Both the position numbers and the translations under genes were made by a program. The notes beneath the pieces were generated by a model, which searched no databases, was not told where the DNA came from, and worked only from the letters and a program-made list of their open reading frames with translations. DNA of 64,000 nt from Hydractinia symbiolongicarpus (lineage: Eukaryota; Cnidaria; Hydrozoa; Anthoathecata; Hydractiniidae): the NCBI RefSeq assembly GCF_029227915.1, contig NC_079887.1:7626001-7690000 (forward strand), read 5' to 3'. Positions 44,380 to 56,600 of this stretch are shown here, one piece after another; position 1 is the first letter of the stretch, and each line of letters begins with the position of its first letter.

Positions 44380-45880
44380 AATTTGAAGTACTGGTTTAAA
44401 AATAATAACTCAAAGTGAGCTGTAGGCAAATTTGCATAAAAGTCACGGAGTCTTTTCACCAAGAAATAAAGTAGAATTTATAATGCCAAAATGTAAACAC
44501 GATTTTGCCTACTAAAACAATATAAATTATTTTCTAGTAAAGAGTTTTCTAAAAAACTTCATAATTGCATTCTGATAATATCCGTCTCGAAAAAGCGGAA
44601 AATGTCCACAATTGTTGTCGATAAAAAAACATTTATCCAGCTAGAGAAAAATTTCCATATATGTTCCTTTTCCTCCAGCAGTGGAAATCTCCTTGAGGCT
44701 TCATTAGTAAATGCTTAATTATGATAAATTTAAAGTGGAATAAATTTTGGCTAAATTAGCATCGCACATTAATTTTGTCCGAATAAAGCAATTTTTAAAT
44801 TCTGCGTTATTTTCTTTTTATACTGACATTACGACCTGCAATCCTGGTAAAAAAATATACTACATAAGTAAGTCACTGCAAGCAATTTTATAGATTGGAT
44901 ATTGAATTCACGTATCTTTACCTTTCCTAACTTCAAACCTCAATAACCACTTCGAAAAAAGGGTTTTTTGGATTTTCTCTAGGTTACGCTGGCCACGATT
45001 ACTTCGCAGTGAGGTCATGTTAGAAATAGCGATAAAGCCGTCCACATGTAGCTGTATACATCATATATGCAAAAATTGTGATTTTGTCAAACAGAGCTCT
45101 ACAAAATCAAAACGCAACGTTGCAGAAAAAATGCATTCTTAAATAATACCTTAACCGAGAATTCAGCTCAATCGGTCCTTATTTTCACAAATCAAGCAAT
45201 TATATAACACCAAGTACTTGCCGATATAAACTAATATGATACCATACAAACATAAGCGAGAAAATAAGAGCATTTTCTTAGAATGTAGAAACAAGTAAGC
45301 ACACCCCCTTGAGTCCGTATTTGCAGAGTATTGATCAATTTCATATGTTGTATGGGACAGTTGTAACAGGAAATTGATGGCGTATCGTTGACTACACAGC
45401 TCTGTTATTACAAATTATCAAATAGATAGTGAAACTACGGCGAATGCATAAGTGTGAGTGGACTAGGTGTAGCTAAGTTTAAGTTCAAAGTTTACTAAGA
45501 GCAGAAGTTAAAGATCAGAGCGCATAATGATTCTGTGTGAAGTTAAACATAGGTTGGATTGTCTTAATGGCTATTCATCTTGAATAAAGTAAAACCGGTT
45601 TGATTAAATAACTGTTGTTATAACTGAAGATCTACCAATGCACAAATACACATTTTTAATCACAAATTTGTTACAGTTTTACGTTACAACTATTCTTTAT
45701 AAAGTTATTTATTTTTATATGTCACATTCAAAAAAGAGACTGAAACAAACAAACAAAAAACCTCTTCTGAGAAATCATTTGCACTGGAGTTAAGAACGTG
45801 ATATTTCTCTCAAACTAAGATGATATTGATATTTTTTATATGAAGAACTAACGATGCTTGATAACATAAAGACATGCGGG
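44380..45880. other. Intergenic, no recognised gene
   Basis: No conserved coding block, RNA gene or repeat array was found. The right end should contain the 3' UTR of the minus-strand four-pass gene that ends at 45887. Confidence 0.5.
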
Positions 45881-45886
45881 TGAGCG

Positions 45887-47791
45887 TTACTGATGCAGGG
45901 CGTAGTTGTATTTAGTACCACCAAAATCGTAATCGTTCAGACCACCAATATCTTTCTCATCAATCTCCAACTAAACATTAAAAGCAAAGAATATTCACAT
46001 AAAATGATGAAAAGTTGTCATACCATGTCTCATGCCATACATTACATATAAATACAAGGTACCAGCAGAGGATCTGCATTCGAATTCCCTACTATGGCTT
46101 GGGAGATGCAATTCATTCTTACTAATCTAGTTCTTAAAGCACATCAAAGGGGCTACGGAAAGGCTGTCGATTTCGACTTTAGTGACTTCTACGAAAGTCA
46201 AGCTGATGGCGGTGAAAAACAAAAATGGCAATTTTTTCGGCATGTTATGTAATTTGCAGACTCTAACATATAGATATATCTAGAATTTTTATCTTCTCCA
46301 GCCTTGGCCATGTTTTCATCTAGGAAAAGTCTGGCTGAAAGATTTCTTTGTAATATATTTTTCGAAAAAAAAATTGAACCAGCGAGCAAAGTGCGCTGGT
46401 CTATTCATTGCGCGAAATGCGTTTGCCGGATTTTTAATATGTTCGCAGGATATACGGAATGTGAGCATTTTAACCGGTTCGTAGCCCCTTCAAGCAAGGA
46501 CATTTGAAATGCATACAATATCTAGAGCAAACGGAAAGTAAGTAAGTAAAGGTTACCTCTCGTGGTGTTCCAGTAAATGACGCCCACACACAGACGATGG
46601 CGTTTAAAAGAGAAAAGATTGCACCGCCAATTGTTAAGGCTAGCAATGTCCAAAATAATTCCTCACCAGTGCGAAACTGATCACAGAATTGAACTAAAAT
46701 TTGCAAAAGGTATTTTAAATGTTTGTTGTGTAACACGAATACATGGATTTACATTCTATGAATCAATGGTCACTGAACTAAAATTCCAAAAATATACTTT
46801 ATTATAACCTGTGTAGTCAGAATTTAAGTATTCTTTATTATCTCCACAAATACAGTGATCGCCACGATCGTAACATGGTTTTGGTGGCAAACCTTCACCA
46901 TTTTTAATCTCAGCATATTCTCTGTACTTCTCCCAGAAGTCAATGTCTTCCCAAACAGCAACACCATGATATGCACATAGAGCAATAACTATTACACATG
47001 TGGCAAAAACTGTGATCGACTAAACATAAAAAAAGCAATAAAAACATACACAGTGCACAGTTATCATATCTTGGGTGTTACCTTACTTAAGTCCTCCCTA
47101 ACCCCACTCCTCCCTCCCCCCCAAACTTCTAAGATTAATTAAAAGTTCTTCCAACAGGGAGGTATGAACTTTATGAAAAATGATGGTTTATATGAACTCC
47201 TGGGGCTTTTCGTAGACATAGGTGAAGACAATATTCGCTGTAAAAGTACATCTTGCTTTTACTTACAGCTTTTCGATGTCTAGTTGCCATGACAACAACA
47301 CTTAGTAATCCAGGAATCATCATCTAAAAAGAATCAATATGGTGCAGAAGCATTAGTAAAATAGTTGGTTGCATATTAGCTGTGGTTTTTCTTGAAAGGC
47401 AATTTGAAGCCACTGTGTACTTAATATTTAGGCATCGAATGTTTAAATATCAATTTTCCAGTGCACATTATGAAAAAGATCCCCCAACATTTTATGTTAG
47501 ATATTTTAGAAGTAAAAGAGATTTATTAAAAATTACGAGAAACATAAAATTTGTATTTGTTAAAATCTAAGTTCTTTGTCAAAAAGGTTATATTTGATTC
47601 TAATATTTGCTACAAAAAATGAAAGAAAAACAATATATTCTTACTGGCATGCCAAGCCACAATCCTTTACATTTCAAACTATGAAACAATCCAAGTATGG
47701 CAAACCCACACACAGTCAGTCCCGTGGCGAAGAGCAGTTGCATCAAACCCAGAGTACATATCCATTGCGATGAACGACGACTGATCAACAT
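45887..47791 (-). CDS. Four-pass membrane protein, MS4A/sarcospan-like layout (gene A)
   Basis: Exons 47645-47791, 47267-47323, 46809-47019, 46557-46693 and 45887-45970 (all GT-AG, phases 0, 0, 1, 0) give 211 residues. TM1 is about residues 12-35 (LGLMQLLFATGLTVCGFAIL). LWLGMPMMIPGLLSVVVMAT makes TM2, after which RHRKA leads into TM3 (TVFATCVIVIALCAY). A long extracellular loop follows with Cys residues PKPCYDRGDHCIC. TM4 is LLALTIGGAIFSLLNAIVCV, then an acidic Tyr-rich tail with YDFGGTKYNYALHQ. The layout, including the G-W/L-x-G-x-P turn before TM2, recalls the CD20/MS4A and sarcospan group. I do not claim orthology. The gene lies head-to-head with its paralogue at 49532. A non-coding exon (48397 to about 48592) lies upstream and carries an in-frame upstream ORF. 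Confidence 0.8.
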
Positions 47792-48396
47792 TTTGCTGCG
47801 TAGTATTTGAACTAAGAAAAAGCAGATTCACAGGAAACGAGATAACCAATCGTTGAAAATTATAAAGTATTGTTTCGAAGATATTTTGATAGCCCGTAGT
47901 CAAGAGAGAACACTCCATGAGTCTATTTTGATGCGAACTACAGTGAAGACATCTGAAGTTGATCTATTTGACGCAACTAGCAAGTTATATGATGATATTT
48001 CGTGTTGGAAAGTGTTCCACAAGATCAATACACACATGTTTTTATAAACAAGCATGTAATTGGAAGTTAGGCATTTAAAATTGTTACATTGATATATTAC
48101 ATAATGCACAGTTAATTACCTATAACCCGTTACGCGGTTTTCATGTAGGAAATACGTTAATAGATTCCAATTTCCTAAGTCAAACACACGAATCAACACA
48201 AAAAATAAGTAGTTTTTCACGCAAAATGCTTAAACTGAGTGTACACACAGTCTGGAAATCAGAGATATTTATTCCAGAATGTTTTTCCCGTTATGGCAGC
48301 ATAGCTGTAAATACCAAGCGACAAAAATAAACAAATTAGAAAAAATGATAAATAAAAATATCTCATCAAAGATAAATAAGAAGCCAAGCTACTCAC

Positions 48397-48592
48397 CTTA
48401 CAAAATCTCAATCTTGTCTGTTACATGTCCAACTCTACCATCAGTCATGTCAGAGTTATGCGGAGAATAATACATTTCATTGTTTTGTGATGCTTGGCTG
48501 AACATTGCGATAAATACTATAGCGAATTGCAATGCAGGTATATTAGCTATTATGATGTGAAAAAAAGAGAAAATCTGTTTCCTAGGAGACAC
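48397..48592 (-). other. 5' exon of gene A with an in-frame upstream ORF
   Basis: A strong donor (AAG then GTGAGT, 48391-48396) follows an ORF at 48398-48505, MFSQASQNNEMYYSPHNSDM and on for 35 residues. Its TAA ends one base before the splice site. Joined to the acceptor at 47811, the frame after that stop is the main frame and runs without another stop to the ATG at 47791. The 5' limit of the exon is not visible. Confidence 0.5.
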
Positions 48593-48599
48593 TAATTAA

Positions 48600-49530
48600 G
48601 TCATATTATTCGAGATTGCTCATAACGATGCAAAAACGTGATTGCGTATCTATGAGGCTCAATAACAATGAGTCATAAAAAAGTAATTTCGGAGATCAAC
48701 GCTAATTTTTAATTTTAGGTATTTTATTCTCAGTTATATTAAAAAAAAGTTGCGTTGAATGTGTGGTTAAAATGCGTAAAAGTGGTCATATAATCTCGCA
48801 TAAACATGTAATTATATTTTTCTCTTTTGTTTAGAAAGGGTATGGCTCGCTACATACATGGCGACGAGAATGTTGAATCAAATTTTTAATTTGTTAATTG
48901 TCCTTTCTTAAGCAATGCCATTTATTGAATTCTATAGGGTATAGTTTTGCTTTTTGTGTCATATAAATATACTATTATCAATAAATTAAGTACCAATGTT
49001 CAGGGGGTAAATATTAAAACAGGAATTAGAAAATCAGCCTAGATAAAGGATAGGACGTGGCATTTCTTTACTCTCTTTCGATTTATAATCGGTTTAATCT
49101 AAGCTATCGGGGTTGATGGGAGGTTTATTAAAAATATTTTCTTCTGAATTTAAGCAATTCTCCTGAAAATTAGTCTAATTTTTGAACTACTCCAAATCAA
49201 GGAGGTTAAAACTCCTTGTCCAAACAAAATAACGTTAAGTTGTTACAATAAATCTTACAGTTTTCTTTAGTTGATCTTACGGAAAGAAATCCAATTTTTT
49301 GATAGCAGATCTAAATTCACAAGTTAATTAAGCAAATATCAGTCATCCTTTTGTTAAAGTACTTTACAAAAACATGTATGAACCCCCGGAATCGATGACC
49401 CGACCATCATACTAACCATCTTAAACTTTTGTAGCTTCAGTGATAAACAATCTCACTGATCAACTTTCTTGACAAACTAATATTTAAACTTGTATACAAA
49501 GTTATAACGTTGTTTTATTTTGCATGTCAT
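48600..49530. promoter_or_regulatory. Shared upstream region of the divergent four-pass genes
   Basis: About 0.9 kb separates the first exon of gene A (minus) from the ATG of gene B (plus). It is AT-rich with no coding signal. Divergent paralogues with so short a gap may share control elements; none can be named from the sequence. ATG TCA TAA, a three-codon upstream ORF, sits immediately before the gene B start (49523-49531). Confidence 0.4.
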
Positions 49531-49531
49531 A

Positions 49532-52207
49532 ATGGTGGCTTCAAAGGATATGAATTACAATCTGTTGGTCAATCGTAAGGTCGCCATTCTTGCCAGCTTT
49601 CTTGGCATGCTGCAATTTTTAGTAGCTACTTTTACAATCATATGTGCTTTTATTATGCTGGGTGCATTTTGTGAAAATTTGACTTGTGAACATACTTCAA
49701 CAGGATTGGGATTTTGGGTCGGTTTTCCGGTAAGCTTAAAATCATTTTTGTTACATTATAGTAATTACCGTAAATGAGTGAATAAGCGCCCTGGGCTTTC
49801 TTTCATGGGGGCGCTTATCTAAAGGGCGCGGTTATACGAGTAGGCTCCTCTGTTCGTATAACCGCCCCTTTTTAAAATATGGAATTTTATAGTTTTATAT
49901 TTTTTTTGCAAACACTATCAACTGGGTACCTTAAAATGTTGGGCATGAGAGGGAAAAAATAATTATTTTTCAATTAGTCGTTAAATATGCAAAATGTATC
50001 CAAAAAGGGGAAATTGTGATCAGATAGATCAAATAATCATTTTTTATTTTAAAGTTTTATATTCCTATTAATTTTTAATGATTTCTGAAATTCAAACTTC
50101 TGATAACAAAACCACCTGTAACTAAGTAACAAAGCTAACCAATGAAATCTTCTTCTTTAAGGTAAAAAAAGGTATATTACCATGTGTTTGTCCTTCAAAA
50201 TTTCACGAACTCTAATTATTTTTTTCTGCTGGTGTATATTTTTAAGAATATCTTTTATATTAGAAGAAATATTTGACATAAAACTGTAATTTTTTATTTT
50301 TGCCAGCATTTAGAACTCAAGTTTTTAAATAGCTTTAATTGTTTTATGATTAAAAACTGATTAAGAAAAAAGCAGGAACATGTCACCCTTAAACAACTTT
50401 GTAATGTGGAATTTAGAAGTATAGGAGTGAGAATTATCACGTGATAGGTATCGTCGCCACTTCATAGTGAAGTCAATTTATTTATTTATTTGTCTTTAGT
50501 TGTTAATCCCGGCAATACTTGGGTTGGTTGTCTTGGGAACGAGACATAAAGTAGCCGTAAGTAGTAGCTTTTATTTATTTTATTTTTTTATTTATTTAAA
50601 ACATATTTATATAAGGTGGCTACCGTCATTTTAAAAAATTTCCTGCTATCAATGGAGGCTCTTTTTGTTGTTGGTAGTGCAGTTGCTTAATAAATACCGT
50701 GAAACAATAAAAAATAAGAACAAATGACCTGCTTGGAGAAAAATGATTTTTTAAACCTAGGCTTCATAGAAAAATTTAATATTCGAACAATTTTTCCTTT
50801 TGGTTTTAAGGTTTTTTTTTTAAAAAAAACGGAAATTCCTGAAATCAAGTACTGGCAAAAATTTAAGAGATATTAATCATTTGTATTTAATAAGTTTATT
50901 GGACAATACCGAATGGTCCCATCAACCACGTGATCCTATAATTCAAATGCGCCATAAAGCCGAATCTCCACTGGACAATATTCGCGAAGATTTTTGTGAC
51001 GAAAAGTAAAAACCAATTCAACTTTTCGTCATAAGGAAAATCGCGACCAATTAAATTCGAGTATCGATGACGATTGTCGTAAAAATCGTCCCGTGGAGAT
51101 TCGCGCTAAGATTCAACCGCTTTTTCTTAGGTGTTTGCATTTCTTGTTGCCAACCTCGTGTTACTTGGTCTATCAATTGCACACATTTTCATAACGCTAA
51201 AAGATTATGATGATACTTGGGAAGATCAGATGAAAATGTACGACAACAAAAGTTGCTCTATGCAAGGTCCCAAAAGATGCTTGTGTAACACCACTCTTTA
51301 TGGTAAGTTTTATTTCCACTTGACCATTTTCTTCTTCTGTCGAGATGTTGTATCAAGTATATCAAGATTTCTATCACAAGATGCGACACAAATATAAAAA
51401 TTACAAACAAGGCTTCTAAGTAACAAATACAGAAAATCACATGGCTAAATGCAGAAAATCACATGGCTAAATGCAGAAAATCAAATGGCTAAATGCAGAA
51501 AATCAAATGGCTAAATGCAGAAAATCAAATGTCTAAATAAGATATTTTGTCCTTGACTGTTTTTATGTTTAACATTTAGGCTATCCGTGCGATCTGATCG
51601 AGTTTGGGCGTGATTTGAACTGGGTACTATTTGGAGCATCTATTGCTTCAGCAGTGTTTTCTTTGTTTGGTTTGTTCATTGGCTTAGCTGGCGCTTTAAT
51701 GCGTTCCAAGGTAATGTTATAGAATGTTTGACGCTTTCTGTTTATAAGCGCAATACCTTTTTAGTCTCACTATTCCTCCGCACCAAGGTGCTGGGAATAT
51801 AGCCCCTTCCCTCATACACTTTTTCGCCATAGAGAGGAAATAGTTTACTCCCACAGAAGTTTGAAAAATGTGTCGTGATCACTGTAATCCTATTTCATCC
51901 TCCAAATGTTTTATGTTGTATTGTTTGCGCAGATTGTGCAGCAAACTTTCTATCAAGAGGTTTCCATTTGTACGTTGCTAAGCCTTGTGTGCTTTCAAAA
52001 AAATCCCATGTAGTGGACGGGAAAAATCATTGTGACGTAAGCAAAACGGTCGGCTTCGTCACTTTACTTCGTTTTCATTTTTTTTTTAGGCGCGAGAGTA
52101 AGGGTGAAGTGAATGGATCAAAGCACGCACACAAGAATCACACCCAGTATTTCAACATTTTCAATGTTTTTGTAACTTACGAGATTGTTACGACTCAGTT
52201 TTGTTGA
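49532..52207 (+). CDS. Four-pass membrane protein paralogue (gene B)
   Basis: Exons 49532-49729, 50500-50556, 51131-51302 and 51580-51710 are certain, with the same phases (0, 0, 1, 0) and the same 57-bp second exon as gene A. TM1 is ILASFLGMLQFLVATFTIIC; TM2 is FWVGFPLLIPAILGLVVL, followed by GTRHKVA as in gene A (ATRHRKA). TM3 is FLVANLVLLGLSIAHIFI. The outer loop carries SCSMQGPKRCLC and a later YPCDL. TM4 is FGASIASAVFSLFGLFIGLA. The last exon is ambiguous: an acceptor at 52097 gives 36 more residues ending TTQFC (222 total), while one at 52090 adds only three before a stop. Function unknown; tissue membrane scaffold or channel-accessory roles are typical of such proteins but are inference. 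Confidence 0.75.
49788..49871. repeat. Two adjacent short hairpins, dispersed-repeat remnant
   Basis: AATAAGCGCCC pairs with GGGCGCTTAT, and directly after it GGTTATACGA pairs with TCGTATAACC. They lie in intron 1 of gene B, about 60 bases after the donor. Fragments with the same GCGCTTA theme suggest a DNA-transposon remnant. Confidence 0.6.
50961..51103. mobile_element. Small MITE with 18-20 bp terminal inverted repeats
   Basis: The left end CGAATCTCCACTGGACAAT and the reverse complement of the right end, CGAATCTCCACGGGACGAT, differ at only two positions. The centre contains a further palindrome (TGACGAAAAGT and ACTTTTCGTCA-like). No coding capacity. It ends 27 bases before exon 3 of gene B, so it supplies the branch-point region of that intron. 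Confidence 0.75.
51429..51537. repeat. Tandem array of five 22-bp units
   Basis: Units of the type CAGAAAATCAAATGGCTAAA are nearly identical (CACATGG in the first two, CAAATGG in the next two, CAAATGT in the last). They lie in intron 3 of gene B, ending about 40 bases before the acceptor of exon 4. Confidence 0.95.
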
Positions 52208-52214
52208 ATTTCTT

Positions 52215-53690
52215 TTCACTTATTTAACGTGATATATGTTCTGACTAGCTGTTTATATCGGATTTTATTTTTGTTAAGTACATGCTCTCATCCATGAATG
52301 TAGCTTTTTTAAGCCATCTATAATTTACGCTAGGGTGACAAAAATGTAAAATTTAATGGTTTTTCTTTGTCGTTGAAATTTTCGCTCTAGGAAATAATAA
52401 CCAAAAGTGAAATGTTTTATTTTTAGTAATACCTTAAACATTTTATTCTAATACTGTCATTTTTCGTACTGACTGGGAATCGGCTCGCGTAACAGGCAAG
52501 CAAGTCAGAGAAATGCTAAACGATCTCTAGCGGTAATGTGGTTCAGGAAGAGTCATCCGTTAGGATGGAATCCCCAAAGGCATTAAAACTTCCCGTTACT
52601 TTGCGATCGTATTCCGTACTAACTTATGGAGGTTTTATTTTGGGTGGTTTTTTTTCGTATTTAAGAAATAATTTTTTTCTTTCTGAAATCTTCGCAGTTC
52701 GCAGAATCATCATTGCCTTATATCATCAAAGCTCTTTACTTCGTGAGGGGCAAAATTTATCATTAGCTAGAAGCAAAATCAATGACTTATGTGTTTCCGG
52801 TTTTTGTTGGAATCTCATTCAAGATTTTCGGAGCAATGAGACCAAGGGTTTAAAATTATATATATGCAGAACTCTTGCAGCTAACATAGGAAGAATAAGA
52901 AACAAATAATTCATTGTACAGCGTAAGATTAGCTACCACCGTCCATTTAAACAAAAATTTAGCGTGTAACGCACACCCCTTGCGAACCAGTCGAAGATAT
53001 TCAAATAAACAAACGGGCGTGTAAACCTCTTCTTTCTCACAAACATATCTAATGTTCACCTCATCTTACTTTATATATATTTACAAGAGTTTACTATATC
53101 GTAAATCCACCATCTCGCTTTTCCCTTCTAGTGTTTCATAAAGTTGAAAAAAATGTAGCCTAGTGGAATGATGTAGTAAAATAAACTGTATTATAATTTT
53201 AGTGCGTTAGGTCATAAATTGGTCCTTATTTTTATGTTGTTAAGGAGATGTAGTTAACCGTACTGACCAAGAAAAGCCCTTTTGTCACAATTTTTTGCGG
53301 TTTTGCGTTCTTCACGAAAGATTAAATTCCATTAATTGTTTGAGCAGTTTGCATATAATATATGGGGAGTTTGAAATTTTAAAACATGAAATCTCATTTT
53401 ATATTGTTTTCTAACAAATATTGATAAACTGCTTTTTTCATTCGCGAGAATTATCTCCACGAAATTTTGTGACAAAAAAATACGTTTTAGAATAAATACT
53501 TCAGTACATCCCACTTTTACGCAGTTCAAATAAAAAACAAAAAAACAGAAGGAATGTAAAATGAAGACGTTTTCAATAAATAAAAAATATAATTGGAAAG
53601 TAATATCATGCTGTGTTCCAGATCACTAGAGTTCAGTTACAAACGACGATTTGTCACACTTTCCATGTTTTTCGCGAAGATATAACAAAA
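52215..53690. other. Intergenic between gene B and SETD6-like gene
   Basis: A plus-strand open frame at 52538-52909 lacks an early ATG and any motif and could be 3' UTR of gene B. Nothing else is recognised. The two flanking genes converge here. Confidence 0.45.
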
Positions 53691-53697
53691 TATGCGC

Positions 53698-56600
53698 TCA
53701 AGTAAGTGCGGCCATGAAAGTGTTTAAAACTGACCGCTGACCACAGCGAACTTCGTATGCGTTCAACTGATCACGTGTCATGCTTTCCTTGGGGTTGTTA
53801 TCTTTCGCATAAGCATTCAAATTAGTCAATTGTTTCTCCAGTACTCTAAAAACGAGGCGCAATAATTTAAGAAAATACAGAGTGATAAAAGAGGGTAGAG
53901 ATTAGTTAACTGTTACCTCGGTTAAAATTACTTCCGACTTAACGTCGTTACATTTGGCGGATAAAATTACGAAGTTTTTATACGGGGTCTCAGAGTTCGT
54001 ATTTATTTAAATTATTTAAGAATTTCTTTGTACAAATTTCGAAGGGTTAAGATACAAAGGAATATCCTACTTTTTAACAGTGTCTCTCCATTCGGGAAGT
54101 AACTTTTTGTTCAGGTTTTCTAAATGAAAAGAGATGATTTGAAATAAAGGGCGCGGTATTACAGGAATTTGTTGTGAAGGCGGTGTATAAGTTGAAAGAT
54201 GTGATATCACATCTTTTAATGATTGATAAGTTTTACAGTTGTTAAGACGTTCTTAAGCTTAAAATATTACTGGTAAGCAATAACGTCTACAAACAAAAAA
54301 AAAACAAAAAAAAAAAAAAAAAACAAAAAAAAAAAGTCGCTAAATTTAAATCGGAAAAAATAGTCAATTTTTGCCAAATCATTTTTGAATGTTTGTTGAA
54401 AATATATGCAAACGAACTTATCACAAATTATTCTTTCTATATAAAATTCAAATAAAATAGTAAACACTTTGAAGCATTACTGCTCTAAATGCGAAAAAGG
54501 AAAACAAAAATCAGCAAAAAAGTAGTCGGTACAGTGGTTTCAGTGGTAAATTTATTATAAATCATTAGAAAAATGACTTTTTTCGTACTAACCGTGTTTG
54601 TATAATGGATTAGACAATGAACCTTCCAAATTTTCAATGTCAACATATTTCGTGAGCAGTTAATAACCACATCTATTTGAACGGAAATCAAATAAAAGTC
54701 TGTGGTCACACTTACCGTACGTCATAGCACATGTTATGTCTTCGCCTACAAATTCAATTTCATCTGTATCACTGTCAACATCACTATCTAATAATTCTTC
54801 GTTTTCATCTTCACTTTTTTCTTCATTTTCAACTGACACATTATGACTTGTTTTATCTGCGCACAATGCAGTTTCCTTCACAGTTACTTTAAAAGTCGAA
54901 TTCTTTCCAGCATCATTGCCAACACAACTCGATCTTACATCAGCACCATTGCAAAGGTTTGGTTCATTAGTCATAGAATTCTTACTTGCTTCAGAATTTG
55001 TATTTAGTTCAGCAGATTTACTTATCTTACAACTACGTTCACTGGATTCATCTGCAACATTTGTGTTAGTAGATATAGTTTTATCTCCACAATTAGTTGC
55101 GCATTTTATGTCTTGTTCTTGTGGGGAATTACTTTTCTCTTCTGAACTTACACAGACATTGATTTCTGTATCCTTTAATTCTCCCTGCGCACAATTTATA
55201 TTTTCGTCACCCGTCAAATTGTCAACATTGTTCGTGACGGGCTCAGTTTTATCAGCGCTTTCATCGCTGTGTTCATTATTTTTACTATTACCTGAAATTT
55301 TATTTTCAGAAGTTCCATCTTCGCATTGCTTTAAGGGTAAATTATTCTCGCTACCGGTTGTTTTTACCAACTCCTCAGTTTTACTTACACTACAACTTAA
55401 ATTATTGTTCGGTAAAATATCAACTTCCATTTTGTTATTACTCTCTTTTATATCGACTTTCTCGTCACGATCAGTTTTATCAATATGTTTTTTATCAGAT
55501 TGTGTTTTTTCAACATCATCTTCAGAGTCATCGTCTATAACAATAGCACTCGATTTAGTGTTACCAACATGAGAATTTGTATCATGATCAGTCTGGTGAT
55601 GTCTATTATTATAATCCATCAGTTTGTTCGGTATATTATGTAAAATACCGCCACAGGCTTTATCAAGGACGTTATTACATGTACCGACGTGACTAGATAT
55701 ACCGACATCATGATAACAACAACCGTTGTTTTGCAGATGAAGACGCTTATTTTGCTGTTGTTCTTCTTCCGCGTCTTCTTCGATTTCTTGCAACTCGACA
55801 AATTTTCTTTTCTCGCCTTCTTGCTCACATTCCAGTTCTTCTTCAGTGATATCTATCACAGCCACTCCTGAAGACACGTCAGTTTTTTTGGCGAGTTTAA
55901 GTTTGCGTAATAATTTTTTATAAAACGAATCGGGACGATTACACGCACGTGCTCTCACCATATCTTCAAACTCGTTCTCGCTCATGTGCCACACCTAAAA
56001 CAGTAGCATGAATGTGAATTCTTTGAAATCAAATACAACGTAAAAAGATCAATGTTTGGTTGTCTTTTTTTATCGCAGCAGACAGATTTTGACACATAAA
56101 CTGTAGTACAATTCTAAAAATGTTGAAAAAACAAAATAATGTTGGATTGTTTGTTTGAACTTATTATTTAATCTTTGCAACCTCAACCAATTTCCTGCCT
56201 GAAATGTTACGTAGACCCTTCATCATTATCACATTATTCGTCAATGTATACATTTCACTAGACACAGTAAACAAGACCAGTAAACAGATACCTTTAAAGC
56301 ATGGATCAGGTCAGGACCATTTCTCATCCCATTTTTGTCAAATATAAAAAAATCGTCAGAGGGAGCAATGAGCTGCAATAACAATAAATGGACAGTTACA
56401 AAAAAGGTGAAAGTCAATGTACTTGTAATGGTGCTTTATTCTCATGAATAATTGCTGTATATCAGCGTAAAACATATAAGGATATACAGGCATAAAATAG
56501 AAGAAAATTTAGGCACATATTTTTCAGTCTACACACACATCGAGTCAAAGAAAAGTCTACATACTTATCGACTCAAAAAACAGTCTAAATACACATCGAC

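Noticed and set aside
52538-52909. 123-codon plus-strand frame downstream of gene B
   Set aside because: No ATG at its beginning, no motif, and no fit to either neighbouring gene; likely 3' UTR or intergenic.
54916-55572. 218-codon plus-strand frame opposite SETD6 exon 9
   Set aside because: It is the mirror of the acidic low-complexity coding exon; its Ser/Leu/Phe-rich text is what the complement of Asp/Glu/Asn/Lys codons produces.
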